A model generated the notes under the pieces. The model was not told the origin of the DNA and did no database searches. It was given only the letters and a program-made list of their open reading frames with translations. Below, one piece after another: positions 40,086 to 52,419 of a DNA stretch of 64,000 bases (positions are counted from its first letter, which is position 1; each line of letters starts with the position of its first letter). This DNA comes from Cucumis sativus. Lineage: Eukaryota > Streptophyta > Magnoliopsida > Cucurbitales > Cucurbitaceae. A program made the translations under genes and the position numbers. Where the stretch lies: contig NC_026656.2 of NCBI RefSeq assembly GCF_000004075.3, positions 21,648,607 through 21,712,606 on the forward strand, in the 5' to 3' direction.

Positions 40086-41369
40086 ATCTGCTAAAAAAAT
40101 ATTGTCATTATTTTAGGGATGTTGGTGCAATATTCTTCCGCTATGAGATTTAGTTAAAATTTACTAATTTTTGTTTGAAAAATACATTTATTCGTGAATA
40201 TGTGATATTGTGCATCATTTTTTGAACTCCTTCAAATACATAAATTAATTGTCGTGTATCAATGATATAATCGAGCTTAAAATAATAATAATAAAAAAGG
40301 TTTGCTATAAATCTTATTATTTCTAGTTTTTGCTATATATCAAAATTTGACCTTTTCACCAATCTTTAGTTCATTATTAACCAGTTCTTTAGTTGGGTTG
40401 GTCTGGCCCGACCCGACCGAATGAAAACACTAAACAATATAGTACATAAGCCAATATTTTAACATTTGGTAATATTTTGAAATGGAAAATGATAAAGTAA
40501 ATATTTAAAAGAAAAATAACTGTAATAACATGTATGGTTAATAATGACATAGTATAGTTACAATCAATTATGGAATAACACACTCATTATTATTGTCCCA
40601 TCCTATTGTTGGTCAAATATCGAGTTTTGATTTGACTAGCACATTTTTACGTGAAAAATATTTTCCACCTGGGTAATTATCTAACTATATTATTCTGAAT
40701 TATTGGTAATTATCTATGCTTAATAAAAAAAACTTACATCAATCATATCTTCTGCAATTTATTGTCCAATTCAATATAGTCCAAATGACAACAACATCCA
40801 CAATGAAGTATTGGAAGTTCAGTTACTTTATATATAGACTATTAATATCGAAATGACGACAACATCCACACTTTGGAAGTTCAGTTACTTTATATATGGA
40901 CTATTAATGTAATTTCTTCAATTTATGCTTAATTACATTTGTTACCTTTAGGATTCTTATTTATTTAGTCACACTATTGTAAAATAAAGATAGAAATCTT
41001 AATCAATAAAATATTGATTCATATATTAATTAACATAGACTATATTTGTTTCTCAGATTCTCAAACAGAATCCTCCACTAAAGTCAACAACTCCATTCCA
41101 TTTCACAAGGAACTTCGCGGCATGCCATTCTCAAGATGATAGTATCACAAAATATCATAAAATACATCATGTTATACTTTAGGATACACTAGACAATCTA
41201 AGTCCAATGACTTCACATTATTCAACTATCATTTGTGAAAATAAATCAAATTTAACAAGTTTAAGGAAAATACATTTTATTGGAGAAAAATCAACCAAAT
41301 TAGGTTATTAAAAACTTTGAGATTAGATTGACAAATTAGGTTAACAATTGCTGTGAGAGAGTGCCTTGA

Positions 41370-41460
41370 TTAGATTTATTGACCAAATATGTCTTTGACC
41401 AGCCTTGAAGAAATACCTTCTTGACATCGAGCATCCATTGAATATGCCAAAAGTTAATAT
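41370..41460 (-). pseudogene. possible Ty1/copia reverse transcriptase fragment
   Basis: On the minus strand, 41452-41402 reads FWHIQWMLDVKKVFLQG, which resembles the conserved copia RT motif (a Trp/Gln context, then LDVKNAFLNG). The following residues drift from the family and reach a stop within about 25 codons. No other retrotransposon domain or LTR is recognisable, so this would be a short relic. Chance resemblance cannot be excluded. Confidence 0.35.
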
Positions 41461-42024
41461 AATCGAGGTAAATTTGAGATGAAAATCAAAAGTTGACATG
41501 AATACTTAAAATCCTCTAAGATCTTTGTCACAACTAACTAGATGCAATCATGCAATTAGAATAGGATCCAAAACATGAAAGAAATAACTATGGTTCTCTT
41601 ATTCCTCGATGAAAAAATTATAATTCTACCGATCTAGTTTATGGATCATTATCAGTAACCATACCCATACAACTTTAGTGATAAGAAACATTTCAAAGTA
41701 TCAAATAACTTTAGAGGAAACTGGGACTAGTTCTCTCATCAAGTGGATGTTCATATAGTATCTAACTGATTAATTAAATTGCAAGTCAAAGGGAAACCTT
41801 AATAATGACTGACTTCATAATTCACATATGCCGTGCTATTCAAAGTGAGAGATAAAATATGAGAATGCAACAAACATAAAAAATGGGTTGCAACAAAACT
41901 TTTCAGGGAGAAATTGAATCGTTTTTTTTTTCACTGTTAAAAATCAAAGTCCTATGTCATCTATCTGAAGGGGATAAATCTTGAGTGAACACACGTTGTA
42001 GTAGCTTTAGTAGAGTCTCATTTG

Positions 42025-43671
42025 TTAACTTGTATCTTGATTTGTTGCACAGAACATCAAATTCTCTATGATTTTCATTTCTTCTAACATACTTTTCCTT
42101 TCAAGTTCTTCCTTCAACATCTTGAATGTGGAATCTTTAGGAACCATCGCCTTCGACAGCATTTCCCCAAAGAAAGAGCAAGCTAGATGGAGTTTCCCAT
42201 TCTCGCACAGTCCCCGTACCAGAATTGCATAAGTCCCAGCTTCAATACTTACATCATTCTTGAACATGTGATCTAACAAAAACTTCAGCACCTTCATTCT
42301 CTTCTTTCTACAAAACATCTTCAACAAAGGGTGGTAAGTCTTGAGGTCTGGCTTGCACGAAACCTCCTCCATTTTCAGTAGCAATGTCAGAGCTGTCTCT
42401 TCCTGTGAATGCGCACAAGCACAAGATATCAATGTGTTATATGTCAACACATCTGGAGTAACCCCCTGCTTTTCCATATCCTCTACTATCTCCTTAACAT
42501 CAGTGAGCCTACCGGCTTTACCAAGAATGAATATCAGGGAGCTGTAGAATGAACTATCAGGCACACAACCCTCTTTCTTCATCTTCTCATATACTTTTAG
42601 AGCTTCATTAATCTGTTTTGCCTTCCCTAGAGCATGCATTATAATGGTGAAAGTTATTACATTAGGCTTGCATCCCTTATGCTCCATTTGCACCAGGACT
42701 TTATCCACATTCCGGAAGTCCTTTTCACGGCAATGAGCTTCAATAAAAGCAGTGTAGGAGATCACATCAGGTTCAAGTCCACTTTTCTCAACTTCCCCCA
42801 TAATCTTCCACGCCTCATCGAGCTTCTTAGCTTTGCAGTACCCGTGTATTAGAACATTGAAAGAGGCCAAATTGAAAGGTATTGAACACTTCAATTCTCG
42901 AAACACATTATGGGCATCTTCAACGCTGGCCTCCTTGACTAATGCATCCATCAACACATTCATGGCTGTCGTGTCTGTACTAATCCCATATTTCTCTATA
43001 TTCCGGAATGCATGGATTGCTTCCTGATGCCTACCAGCCCTCGCAAGCCTCCTTATAACCTTACTCATCGTCTCCAAACTCACAGATCCAGCTAAATGAT
43101 TCATCTCATCCACTAACTCCCACATAAGTCTAAAGTTTTTAGCCTTCCCCAAGATATCAACCATGGAGTTGTAAGATTCAGGTGAATGCCGATAAGGAAT
43201 TTGGTCTTTTGCCCACTTGAAAATACCATATGCTTGGATCCAATCATTATGAAATCTCTTCAGCAGCTGTGCAACCAAAGTGTTTGAAACCCTGTAAGCC
43301 TTTCCATTCAAAGCTTCTGCAACATTTTCCGGTGATGGGTATCGATTCTCTAGCATCGTACTTATTTTGTCAACTTCGTTATTGCACGTCTCACCCAATT
43401 TCTTTTGAACAACTTTATTGTTGTCTTCGAGTTTTTGAGATTCGAGCCAATGCGCCAATGGAGGAATAACAAAGACATCGTCCTCAGATTCTAAATGTGT
43501 AGAGGTTTTAGTATCGAAGAACTTTATCCAGTCTGGAAGGTCGGGGGATTCAGAGACCTCAGTCGATCCAGTAATGGTGCAGAGAGGTTTTGCTAAGTAA
43601 CAAGTACGAAAGGATCTTCGCAAGAAAAAAATTGTGTGAATTTGTGATTGACGTATCATTTTGAAGAACAT
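42025..43671 (-). CDS. P-class pentatricopeptide repeat protein, probably mitochondrial (At3g04130-like)
   Basis: A single uninterrupted coding exon encodes 548 aa, with ATG at 43671 and TAA at 42027-42025. The open frame extends six codons upstream only through a TTG, so the first real start is MFFKMIRQ. The first 35 residues are Arg-rich, lack acids and contain aromatic residues, which suggests a mitochondrial presequence. From about residue 160 come ten to eleven 35-aa PPR motifs in regular tandem (for example PDVISYTAFIEAHCREKD and PNVITFTIIMHALGKAKQ). No E or DYW extension follows, so this is a P-class protein of the kind that binds organelle RNA for stability, splicing or translation. 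Closest remembered relative is Arabidopsis At3g04130. The RNA target is unknown. A 5' UTR intron (43771-44351) is visible. Confidence 0.95.
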   Translation of the reverse strand: MFFKMIRQSQIHTIFFLRRSFRTCYLAKPLCTITGSTEVSESPDLPDWIKFFDTKTSTHLESEDDVFVIPPLAHWLESQKLEDNNKVVQKKLGETCNNEVDKISTMLENRYPSPENVAEALNGKAYRVSNTLVAQLLKRFHNDWIQAYGIFKWAKDQIPYRHSPESYNSMVDILGKAKNFRLMWELVDEMNHLAGSVSLETMSKVIRRLARAGRHQEAIHAFRNIEKYGISTDTTAMNVLMDALVKEASVEDAHNVFRELKCSIPFNLASFNVLIHGYCKAKKLDEAWKIMGEVEKSGLEPDVISYTAFIEAHCREKDFRNVDKVLVQMEHKGCKPNVITFTIIMHALGKAKQINEALKVYEKMKKEGCVPDSSFYSSLIFILGKAGRLTDVKEIVEDMEKQGVTPDVLTYNTLISCACAHSQEETALTLLLKMEEVSCKPDLKTYHPLLKMFCRKKRMKVLKFLLDHMFKNDVSIEAGTYAILVRGLCENGKLHLACSFFGEMLSKAMVPKDSTFKMLKEELERKSMLEEMKIIENLMFCATNQDTS

Positions 43672-43770
43672 CGGCTTGATCAAGAACAAATTATATGTGT
43701 ATGTAAATCATACGTGAGTTCAATGGAGGCGTGGAAATTTGGAGGGTTGTTTGATGAGCGTCGCCCCTAC

Positions 43771-44351
43771 CTGCATGAGATAAACCAGAAACGTCTTCCC
43801 ATCATTTAACTAAACTATACCTCTCAGATCTCAGATGGTCTAAACACCCAAAAAATTCATTTGATTCAACACAAAGCAATCCAAAATTGGCAAATAACTC
43901 AACAAAAATTGAATTGGAGGGCAAACCATGAGAAATTTGAGCATAAAGGTAAGCCTTAGGCCAAGTCTAACATTCATGACATCTTAGTGGATGCACAAAA
44001 TTGTCTAACGGAAGATTAAGGCCTTGTTATTTGGAAACTGTTCTCAAAGAACATCCAAGTTTTACCAACGTGAACACAGCTAAGGTACGAACAGGTCAAA
44101 AGTCTGAATCCCACTCACTTATTGTTCAAGCCAAAACGACTTCTAAGTTTTGGGGGGCGTAAAACTTTGCTACCATTTATCTCTCCATAATGGTTTAAAG
44201 CCTATAATTGAAATCAGGGTCTAACCAATAATCTTAAACTACATTGAAAAATTCACACATGAATCGCCTATTTCGAAAAAAAACTCGCAACTCATCTAGA
44301 ATTTGAAAGCAGAAGATATCAACAAAATTGAGAGAAAAGGAGGCGACTTAC
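43771..44351 (-). other. 5' UTR intron of the PPR gene
   Basis: On the minus strand a donor (CTCCAG then GTAAGTCGCC, exon edge 44352) and an acceptor (CTCATGCAG then GTAGGGGC, exon edge 43770) bracket a 581-bp AT-rich stretch. This predicts a spliced leader: a non-coding first exon from 44352 to roughly 44620 and a second exon joined to the coding sequence. Confidence 0.55.
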
Positions 44352-44629
44352 CTGGAGAAGGAGAGATTCCTTTTAAAAAAACCCAGGCTTATAAAAAACC
44401 ATTGCTTCAGCGATAAACCCTTCAACCAAACGTTGATTTTAGATGATGCCAGGAGTTTTTACCAAAATAACCTCGTCTGCACTGGAGGTCAGTCCACTCT
44501 GAACTTATATTTTCCTTCCTATTTCTCGCATCTTCCTTGTACCCAAGAGTTCCACTGCTTGCCTTTTTTCTTCTTCTTTGCCTTTCTTCTTCTTCTTCTT
44601 CTCGTAACGTCTCGTTGCTCATTTCAAGT

Positions 44630-45540
44630 ATCTATGGATTCTGGTGACTTGGGATGATGTTTGTGGTGTGTGACCCAATTTAGTCGCGATTTGGGATTTA
44701 ACTTTTAAATTTGGATAAATATTCAAAAGATTGCAAAACTTTCAATACACAAATTAGTTAAGCTTCTTTATATAATTTGGAATAATGGTAAAAAATGTCT
44801 AAAAATTCATAAAATATTGAGTTAATATTGGCTAACACTTTAAAATTATATTTTTAATAAATTTTGGTGGACTATCTCTCACAAGATCTATTGATATATT
44901 GAGAACTACTATCTAATGAGTTTTCAAATGCTAGTATTTTAAAATGAAAATTTAACTATGTTATTTTTAATCGTTTATCCATTATTTTTTTAAAACTTTG
45001 GACTATTTTTCATTTAAAAAACATTTATAAAATATAATAAATTTTTATAGTTGAGCAATAATAGATATTGATGAATGATAACAATTTTTCATATTTGATC
45101 AATGATAAATATTTATAAAATGAATGATATAGGAATAAATATAGAAAAAAGTGATTGTGCTGGCCTTGTTTATTTATTTTCATATGTACATTTTTATATA
45201 GTAAATGTAACCTTATTTTCTATTTTTTTAATATTTTAAAAATAATGAGTGAAATCAAGTCGAAATTAAGTTGTGTACTCGATCCACGACTTCAAAATGA
45301 GAAGACATTGGAGTCAAGGTCGAGGTCATCAGTGCCTTTCCATCAACACAGCAAGACTTTTAGTAATTTACTACTCTATTTTATTTTATTTTAGAGTAGT
45401 TTACATTATATCTAATTTTTTACCTTATCTTTTAAAATAACATTATTTAAAAAAAAAAAACTATATTTTTCATGGATATTTTGGTAATTTGGTAGGTAGC
45501 ATAGATTATAGGTATACGTTAGTTTAGTGAGAAAAAAAAA
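44630..45540. other. divergent intergenic region between PPR and UTP7
   Basis: AT-rich spacer shared by the two divergent promoters. No coding exon is supported. Poly-A and poly-T tracts and one weak repeat (ATAGATATTGATGAATGATA) are the only structure seen. Confidence 0.6.
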
Positions 45541-45544
45541 ACCC

Positions 45545-46084
45545 TCAAATTTTTCTTCTTTACACGACTGCAGCTCCGCCCAGCACACACCTCTAACCTA
45601 CGCGGCAGCCGCTCCTTGCCATCCTTCTCCGCCACCACTGCACTACGCCGCTGCCCCACGGCAACGTTTCTACTGATCGGACTAAACACCCACCATTCTC
45701 CTGAACCCCAATCTTAGCTTTTTCTGGCGTCTACCTGAAATATATTTAGTTCTTTCAAACTTCGCTGCAGTAGGTATTGGAGCTTCATGATCATGGAAAA
45801 TTTATCGTTTGTTGTTTCTTTCCCACCCGTATGAAGAATATCAGCGTGGCTTCTCCACTCATTTTTTTTTTTTTGGTTGAGTAGACTAGTTTATTGTGCT
45901 TTCTCTGTTATTTTGCCTTGCTAACAGGATTGATATGGAAAAAACTTCTCGTACTTCGTTGGATTTACGATTCATGATAATTATAATTTGAGTGTTGGTG
46001 AAACTTGAAGTAATCCATTGCTTTGGACATGTTATTCATTTACCTAAATTCGTGCAGTTCTTGAAGACGTTATAACCTAGCTAA
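45545..46084 (+). other. 5' UTR of UTP7, probably spliced
   Basis: 45560-45720 is a GC-rich leader-like block. The UTR appears to be interrupted by an intron ending in TTCGTGCAG at 46057, so the last leader exon runs from 46058 to the ATG at 46085. The donor is uncertain (candidates near 45773). Confidence 0.5.
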
Positions 46085-49000
46085 ATGGAGAAGGAACTAG
46101 GGAATGTGGTTACTGAAAGGATTCTTCCTCCGACTGAACAGGTTCTTTACATACTTTTTGTATTTTCAGTAGGTTGTATATATTTGGTAATGTGCGTCTT
46201 ATGCAACTTAAACTTGGTTGGAATATGAATTCTCAGTTGTTGAATGACAATTGGGTTCACAAATCTGTATGTCATTCATATATCACATATTGTTGTGCAG
46301 GAGGTATCAAATGAGATAGATGTGAAAGTTAAAAAATATATGCGTGGAGAAGGTGCTAACCTAGAGGTATGAATGTGACCTATGGGCTTATTCATTTACG
46401 TTTTTCTATTTGTATTTTCTTTTTTCCCTAGCTAAATGTTCATTTCCAGGTTCTGAAAGATAAAAAGTTGAAGGGTCAACTTTCTGCTATAGAAGATCTA
46501 TATGGGAAATCTGCTAAAGCTGCTGCAGAGGTCGAAAAGGTAGATTCTCAATTCTCCAAATCTTTTAAATTGCATGTTTGCTTCTTAAGCTTTTAATAGT
46601 TTCTTGGAAACGTAGACTAATCATTTCTGCCTAGTTTCCATATAAGAAACATGAAATTTATCGATAGAGTAAAAGGAATACAAAGTAGGTAAATTTGTGT
46701 CTATCAAACGAGCTGAAAGATTTTATTTAATGATACAAGATTTTCCTTTCCCCCCGTCTAGTTCAAATTCTTGGCATTACAGACACATTTTTTCCCTTGA
46801 TTTTTAACTTTAATTTTATCTTTAGTGGCTTATGCCAAGTGAGGGAGGCTACTTGGAGACTGAAGGATTAGAGAAGACGTGGAGAATCAAACAGGAAACA
46901 ATTTCTCACGAAGTAGATATCTTAAGTAGAAGGAATCAACATGATATTATTTTACCAGGTTGCTCTTTTAGCTATTATGTATTCTTTTTTCATACTTCAA
47001 GATACCATTTCCCTTGAAATCATTGTTATGAAATTTTTATATATGTTCCTTTTGTTTGCTTGAATTTTTTCTTCTCATTGTTGGCTCTGACTTCTCTCGC
47101 CTAGCAGAACGTTTACGCTTCATAACATTATAAATTTTGGTTTGGTTCTGTTGTAAGCACGTGATTTTGATCATATGTAGAAATTCTTTCAATTTTGTGG
47201 ACTTGGTGGGATTTTTAACTACATTGAAATGTACCCCTTTCTTGAGATTTATGTAACAGGACTTCTATGCCATGGCTTATCTTTCTTTTTGTATTTCCTT
47301 TCCAAGGAAATGTCTTTTCTTCTCCAAAAAACACTTCAATATTTTCTCATACATTCAGTCTTTTCCCCAAAATACACATCTTTTCACTTTTGTACTCCTT
47401 TAGTTTGTGCTTGCCACTCCTCTCTCTTTCTCTCTCTCTTTTATTTTAATTCATTTATTCTATACAATTAGTTTCTTTAATATTTATAAGGTGAAGTTTT
47501 ATTCATAATTTGTCTTAAATTTCAGCATTAATTTTTATTATTCAATTTATATTTGCAGCTCTAGGACCATATTCTATTGACTATACTTCAAACGGTAGAT
47601 ATATGGCCATTGCTGGACGTAAGGGTCACCTGGCCCTTGTAGACATGAAGGATCTCAATTTAATTAAAGAGTTTCAGGTAATTGATGATATTCCCTATAA
47701 GATTATGATCGACTCAATTTGGTACATACTAGGGGTGGAAACGGTTCAGTTTGGTTTGGTGGTTAAATCGAATTGAACTGAATTTTTTTAAAAACTTATA
47801 TATGAATCTGAATCCAATTTATAGTTTGGAATCAAAACAAATTAAACCACATAAATTTCAGCATAAGCATGGTTTGGTTTGGGTTAAAATTTGGTTTTGC
47901 TTTAACACTCTTATCACATACCATTGCTACAACAACACAAGGTTAGAAGAACAAACAAAAACAACTTCATATGAAAAAAGAGCAGCAAAGAAGAAGATTG
48001 TGTCAAGAAAAACAGAGGAAGAAATCAAAGGGGTAGGTGAAAGTGGAGTAGAGAAATAGAGATATGGAAATGGAAAGTAGAAGGAAGAGGAGAGTGAGGT
48101 GGAGGAAGAAGACAAGAGGGAAAGAATGAATTTGAAGAAGAATCTGTGAAATGGGATTTTGGATTTCGATGGCATGCAAAGAAAAATGGACGATTTCAAA
48201 TTAAACCCTGAAATTTTGATTTCTTCTCCTTGTTCTTCTTTTTTGAAGAAACCCTTAGGAATGTTGTTTTTGTTGCTCTTTATTTCTGGTTTTTGTTCTA
48301 GGCATGGATATTTCCTTTCATTTTTCACGGGGATGGGTAGTTGAAATTTTCAATTGTCTTTTCTTCTTCTTCTTCTCCATTTTGCTCTGGTTTTGGAGGA
48401 GAGTGGGTTAAAAAAGGAGAACAACAAGAACAGGAACTAGTAGAACAACAAGAAGAATGGTTTTTCTATTTTGTTTTATCTAACAATGAACACACTTTCG
48501 TTCTTCATATGAGAGGCCCTAGCACACATAATTTATCTTCTGATTTGCATCCCCATACCCATCACAGCTTGTTATTTTCCTACTCTAAGTAGCTAACCCT
48601 TCTCCCAAAAAACTGAAGAAGAAGAAACATAAAATGGGTCGAACAAGATGAAAGATCTCAGTAATTCTTTTAAAAAATCCCATTGATTGAAGCGAATCAT
48701 GAGTGGGGGACAAAGCAAATCTTGAGAGAGGTAGATGAATCTATGGTCATCGAACGGTGGAACTTTGAAGGATGGGAAGTGGATGGAGATGTGTGGTTGA
48801 GACCTGAGAGGGATTGAAGATGTAAAGGTTTAGTTTTGGGGCTGTTTGGAAAGCGGTAATTTAATTAGGACTACTAGGAATCAAAGGAGTGTTGGAATGC
48901 TTGTTGAATTGAGGGTGGAACAAAAATGAAATCGGAAAAAGTGAAAACTATGGAAAATATAGTTTAATTGAAAACTGCTAGAGCAAAATGAGTTTAACAT

Positions 49001-51100
49001 TACAATTCGGGCTCAAAACACTCAATCTAAACATGATTTTTTTTTATTAAATTACAATGCATTTCAATCCAATTATGGGTGTGCAAACACACCCTTACTG
49101 TTTTCAGGTTAAGGAGACTGTTCGTGATGTTGTCTTTTTGCACAATGAGCTGTTCTTTGCTGCTGCACAAAAAAAGTACGGTTTTTTCCCTCTCATCTTT
49201 CTTGATTGATGATTGTTGGTTCGTAAGTGTTAATTTATTAGATGTTTACTTTATTTGATTTTGTAGACAATAGTTAACTCCTTATTTGTGCGCTTTTGCA
49301 TGCCTAAATGGAGCCATTTCATTTTTCACGATAACTTTAGGGTTCTGGATTCATTGTAGAATCTATCTGTTGATTGCTCCCAAACATCCCCAAAGGGAAA
49401 AAGAAAAACAATTCCATAAATTAGGCCTTTAAGTCAAATCTTCATGCATATTATACCAAGGGGTACCTTGCATTACTTAGATTATGTAATTTCACTCTAT
49501 TCACAACTGAAATGTTTTGTATAACAAAAAAATATATATATAATATTATTGAAATTTAACAGGTATCCGTATATTTATAATCGGGAGGGCACAGAGCTTC
49601 ACTGCCTCAAGGTTGGTATATCCTACTATTTGAGTGATCTTCACTGTCATATTTCTCTATTTCTCATTCCGACCTTTGTTCATAGTTTTCCCTCATTTGA
49701 GTGTAGTTTATATTAAATGTCATCTTGATGCCGTTTGCTTAAGCTTCAATAAATTCATGGCAAGTTCTCCAAATACAAATGAATATGAGTTTACGTCGTT
49801 TTTTAGTTTCACTTAGATTGTGTTTGTTTCACTTGAGCTTGTGTATGATGATAGTGTGCTCAAAGTTCTAGATCAGTGTGCATAGGGACCATGACCTTTG
49901 ATAATTAGTTGGATCTTCTTTTAACTCGTTGAGTGTATTATAATGGAATCATAAACATTTCAATTCGACAAGCGTAAATGTTCGAACAGTTAGTGCTCAC
50001 GTTTTGTTCATTCTCTGAAGTACACGTTATAATGTATATTGAACTGACTGTATTCTAAAAACTTATATTAGGAGCACGGATCAGTCAGGAGGCTTCAATT
50101 TCTGAAAAATCACTTCCTTTTGGTATCCATAAACAAGTTTGGACAGCTTCACTATCAAGATGTAACAACTGGTAGCATGGTCGGTTCCTTCCGCACTGGA
50201 CTAGGCCGTACTGATGTGATGCAGGTAAATCCATTCAATGGAGTTATAGCAACCGGTCATTCAGGTGGTTCGGTGGCTATGTGGAAACCTACGAGCTCTG
50301 CTCCTCTTGTAAAGATGCTTTGTCATCCAGGGCCTGTATCAGCGCTAGCGTTCCATCCAAATGGCCATCTCATGGCTACATCTGGCGCCGAGAGGAAAAT
50401 TAAGCTCTGGGACTTGAGGAAGTTTGAGGTCCTTCAGACTCTTCCTGGGCATGCTAAGACCTTAGATTTCAGTCAGAAAGGGTTACTTGCTTATGGAACT
50501 GGGTCATTTGTACAGATACTAGGTGATTTCTCTGGAGCTCAGAATTACAATAGGTATATGGCTCACTCAATGGCGAAAGGTTACCAAATAGGAAAGATTT
50601 TGTTTCGACCTTATGAAGATGTTTTAGGTATAGGCCACTCAATGGGTTGGTCGAGTATCCTCATTCCAGGATCTGGTGAACCCAACTTCGATACTTGGGT
50701 AGCTAACCCATTTGAAACATCAAAACAACGAAGAGAAAAGGAGGTTCGGTCTCTCCTCGATAAGCTTCCTCCTGAGACAATTTCACTCAACCCCACGAAA
50801 ATTGGTACCCTCATGGCAGTAAAGAAGAAGGAGAAAAAGACAAAGAAAGAAAGAGATGCTGAAGAGGAGGCTGCAGTTGATGCTGCAAAGGGCATTACCA
50901 TGAAGAAGAAAACCAAGGGAAGGAATAAGCCAACCAAGAGAGAAAAGAAGAAACATGAAATTATTGAGAAGGCCAAACGGCCTTTCCTTCATGAACAGAT
51001 AAAGGAAGAAGAATTGTCTCGAAAGAAGTCGAGGTTGAGCGAGGAAGTCGAACTTCCCAAGTCTTTGCAGAGGTTTGCTCGTAAGAAAACTGCGACATGA
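46085..51100 (+). CDS. UTP7: U3 snoRNP-associated protein UTP7/WDR46 (BING4)
   Basis: Eight coding exons join in frame to 536 aa: 46085-46141, 46301-46366, 46450-46539, 46826-46958, 47559-47677, 49108-49175, 49563-49611 and 50072-51100. The N-terminal helical region (VKKYMRGEGANLEVLKDKKL) leads into a WD40 propeller from about residue 150 (YTSNGRYMAIAGRKGHLALV, ALAFHPNGHLMATSGAERK, IKLWDLRKFEVLQTLPGH). Next comes the BING4 C-terminal domain (KILFRPYEDVLGIGHSMGWS, IPGSGEPNFDTWVANPFE) and a Lys-rich tail (KKKEKKTKKERD, KRPFLHEQIKEEE) suited to nucleolar targeting. UTP7 belongs to the SSU processome and is needed for 18S rRNA maturation. Length fits my memory of Arabidopsis At3g10530. The gene is divergent from the PPR gene. 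The 1.43-kb intron 5 carries repeat insertions. Confidence 0.95.
47700..49095. mobile_element. repeat insertions inside UTP7 intron 5
   Basis: Most of the 1.43-kb intron (47678-49107) looks inserted. 47735-47910 carries the GGTTCAGTTTGGTTTGG-type sequence typical of repetitive plant DNA. 48836-49095 looks like a separate MITE, beginning GGGGCTGTTTGGAAAGCGG and ending GTGTGCAAACACACCC, so the termini are inverted (GCTGTTTGGA versus GTGTGTTTGC). The minus-strand frame at 47927-48328 is Ser/Phe-rich low complexity and not treated as a gene. Confidence 0.4.
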
Positions 51101-52415
51101 TTGTAACTTTTAGTCATGTTACATTATTCATAATTTTGTAGTCTATTAGATTAATCATTCAGCATTCTTCATAAATTTTGTTTAATATTGTTTGTTTTCA
51201 TCGAGAAAGGAAAGGAAAATGTGGCCAAGATTATGATTTCCTTCTTCCAACATGCTTCAGGTATGTACTTAGTAGTGTTTGCTTGCTTCAAACACGAACA
51301 CATGCATGCACATTGATTTAGTGGTGCATTTGTGGTCGGATTTTTTTATTTTTTGTAGTAGTAAAATATATTTGCCCTCCAATTTGAGGTGGGAGGTCAT
51401 GGTTTCGACCTAGGGTGGTCATCTACAAGAGTTTTGTTGACACCCAAAATGAGTAATTTCCATCTCTAAATTTTTTCATCTCTAAATTTTACCTATGATC
51501 TACTTGCCAATATTTTAAAATTCTAAGCTAAAATTTGAAAATAGAAAAGAGTATTTAAATTTTTTTATTCTCTTAAATTCAACTCGAAAGAAGGAAACTA
51601 ATGCATGAGAAAATAGGTCTAATTTTCTAAATCTAAAAATAAAACGGTTATGAAAGGGCTTTAGAAACAATTTTTATTTGGATCATTCACAATATCTCAA
51701 GAAAGAAGACATTAGGCAGGTGCTTGTAGAAACTATTAGTATCACGAGCTCATTCCACTTGGACATTTTTGCCTTTTCTTCTTTCATATTAGTGTGTTTT
51801 ATTTTATTTCCTGATTTCAAAGATTAATATGCAATAGCTAATGTTAAATTATGAAGTATTTTTCTTTTTAATATTATGTTTCTCTTAACACTGTTAATTT
51901 TGTTTATATGTTATTAAAAGTTATCACTATATTAAAAGTTATCACTATATTGTCATATAAACTGTTTATGGTATTGTAAATTTGAGGTTCAATTCTTTAT
52001 TTTTTCAATTTAAAGATATAATCGTAATTTTATGATATTTCAAATAAACATTTACTTTTGTTTTACATAATTTTACTTTTAAAAATCAACAAATTGTCTT
52101 TAGTAGAAAAAAAAAATATTTACAAAATATAGCAAAAATTTTAAATAGGTCACGAAAAGTTGAACAGATTTCGTTATATTTTATTTAAAATGCTCTACGT
52201 ACGAGATGTTTAAATCTATATGACGTGGATTTTTTAATAACTTACGAATATAAATAATTAAGAAAATACTCAATTTTTAAAAATAGCAAAATATTAAATT
52301 CTTTTATAATATATAGCAAAATTCATCCAACTCTCTAATCATCTATTTAAAGTTTTTGCAATATTTTATAAATAATTTTAATATTTTGCTATTCATACCC
52401 ATTTTCCTAAGTAAA
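51101..52415. other. UTP7 3' flank and intergenic DNA
   Basis: The first 150 bp or so are likely the UTP7 3' UTR. The rest is AT-rich. Within it, 52284-52393 forms an inverted repeat: AATAGCAAAATATTAAATTC faces GAATTTTAATATTTTGCTAT-like sequence with arms near 38 bp. No gene is seen. Confidence 0.6.
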
Positions 52416-52419
52416 ATTA

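Larger units (their letters stand above)
36760..42024. other. long AT-rich intergenic region with repeats
   Basis: Five kilobases with no supported gene. Contents in order: a duplicated TTATTCTCTCTTGTTTTGTG block at 37728-37805; a two-copy 63-bp repeat (GATGGAGGGTTTAATTG) at about 37950-38066; a 27-bp minisatellite; four copies of a 115-bp AT-rich repeat in two pairs; a short duplication (AATATATCGAGGAGAATAC) at about 39520-39575; a two-copy 65-bp repeat (GGAAGTTCAGTTACTTTATA) at about 40785-40910; and a possible copia fragment near 41.4 kb. Confidence 0.65.

Noticed and set aside
43672..43689. N-terminal extension of the PPR protein by six residues
   Set aside because: The extension depends on a TTG codon at 43689. 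The first in-frame ATG is at 43671, which gives a good targeting-like N-terminus.
47927..48328. 133-aa minus-strand frame inside UTP7 intron 5
   Set aside because: Ser/Phe-rich low-complexity peptide in repeat-like DNA, with no recognised domain and no supporting splice sites.
51355..51450. tRNA-like or SINE-like sequence with GGTTTCGACCT
   Set aside because: Only a B-box resemblance is present; no paired stems or A box found.
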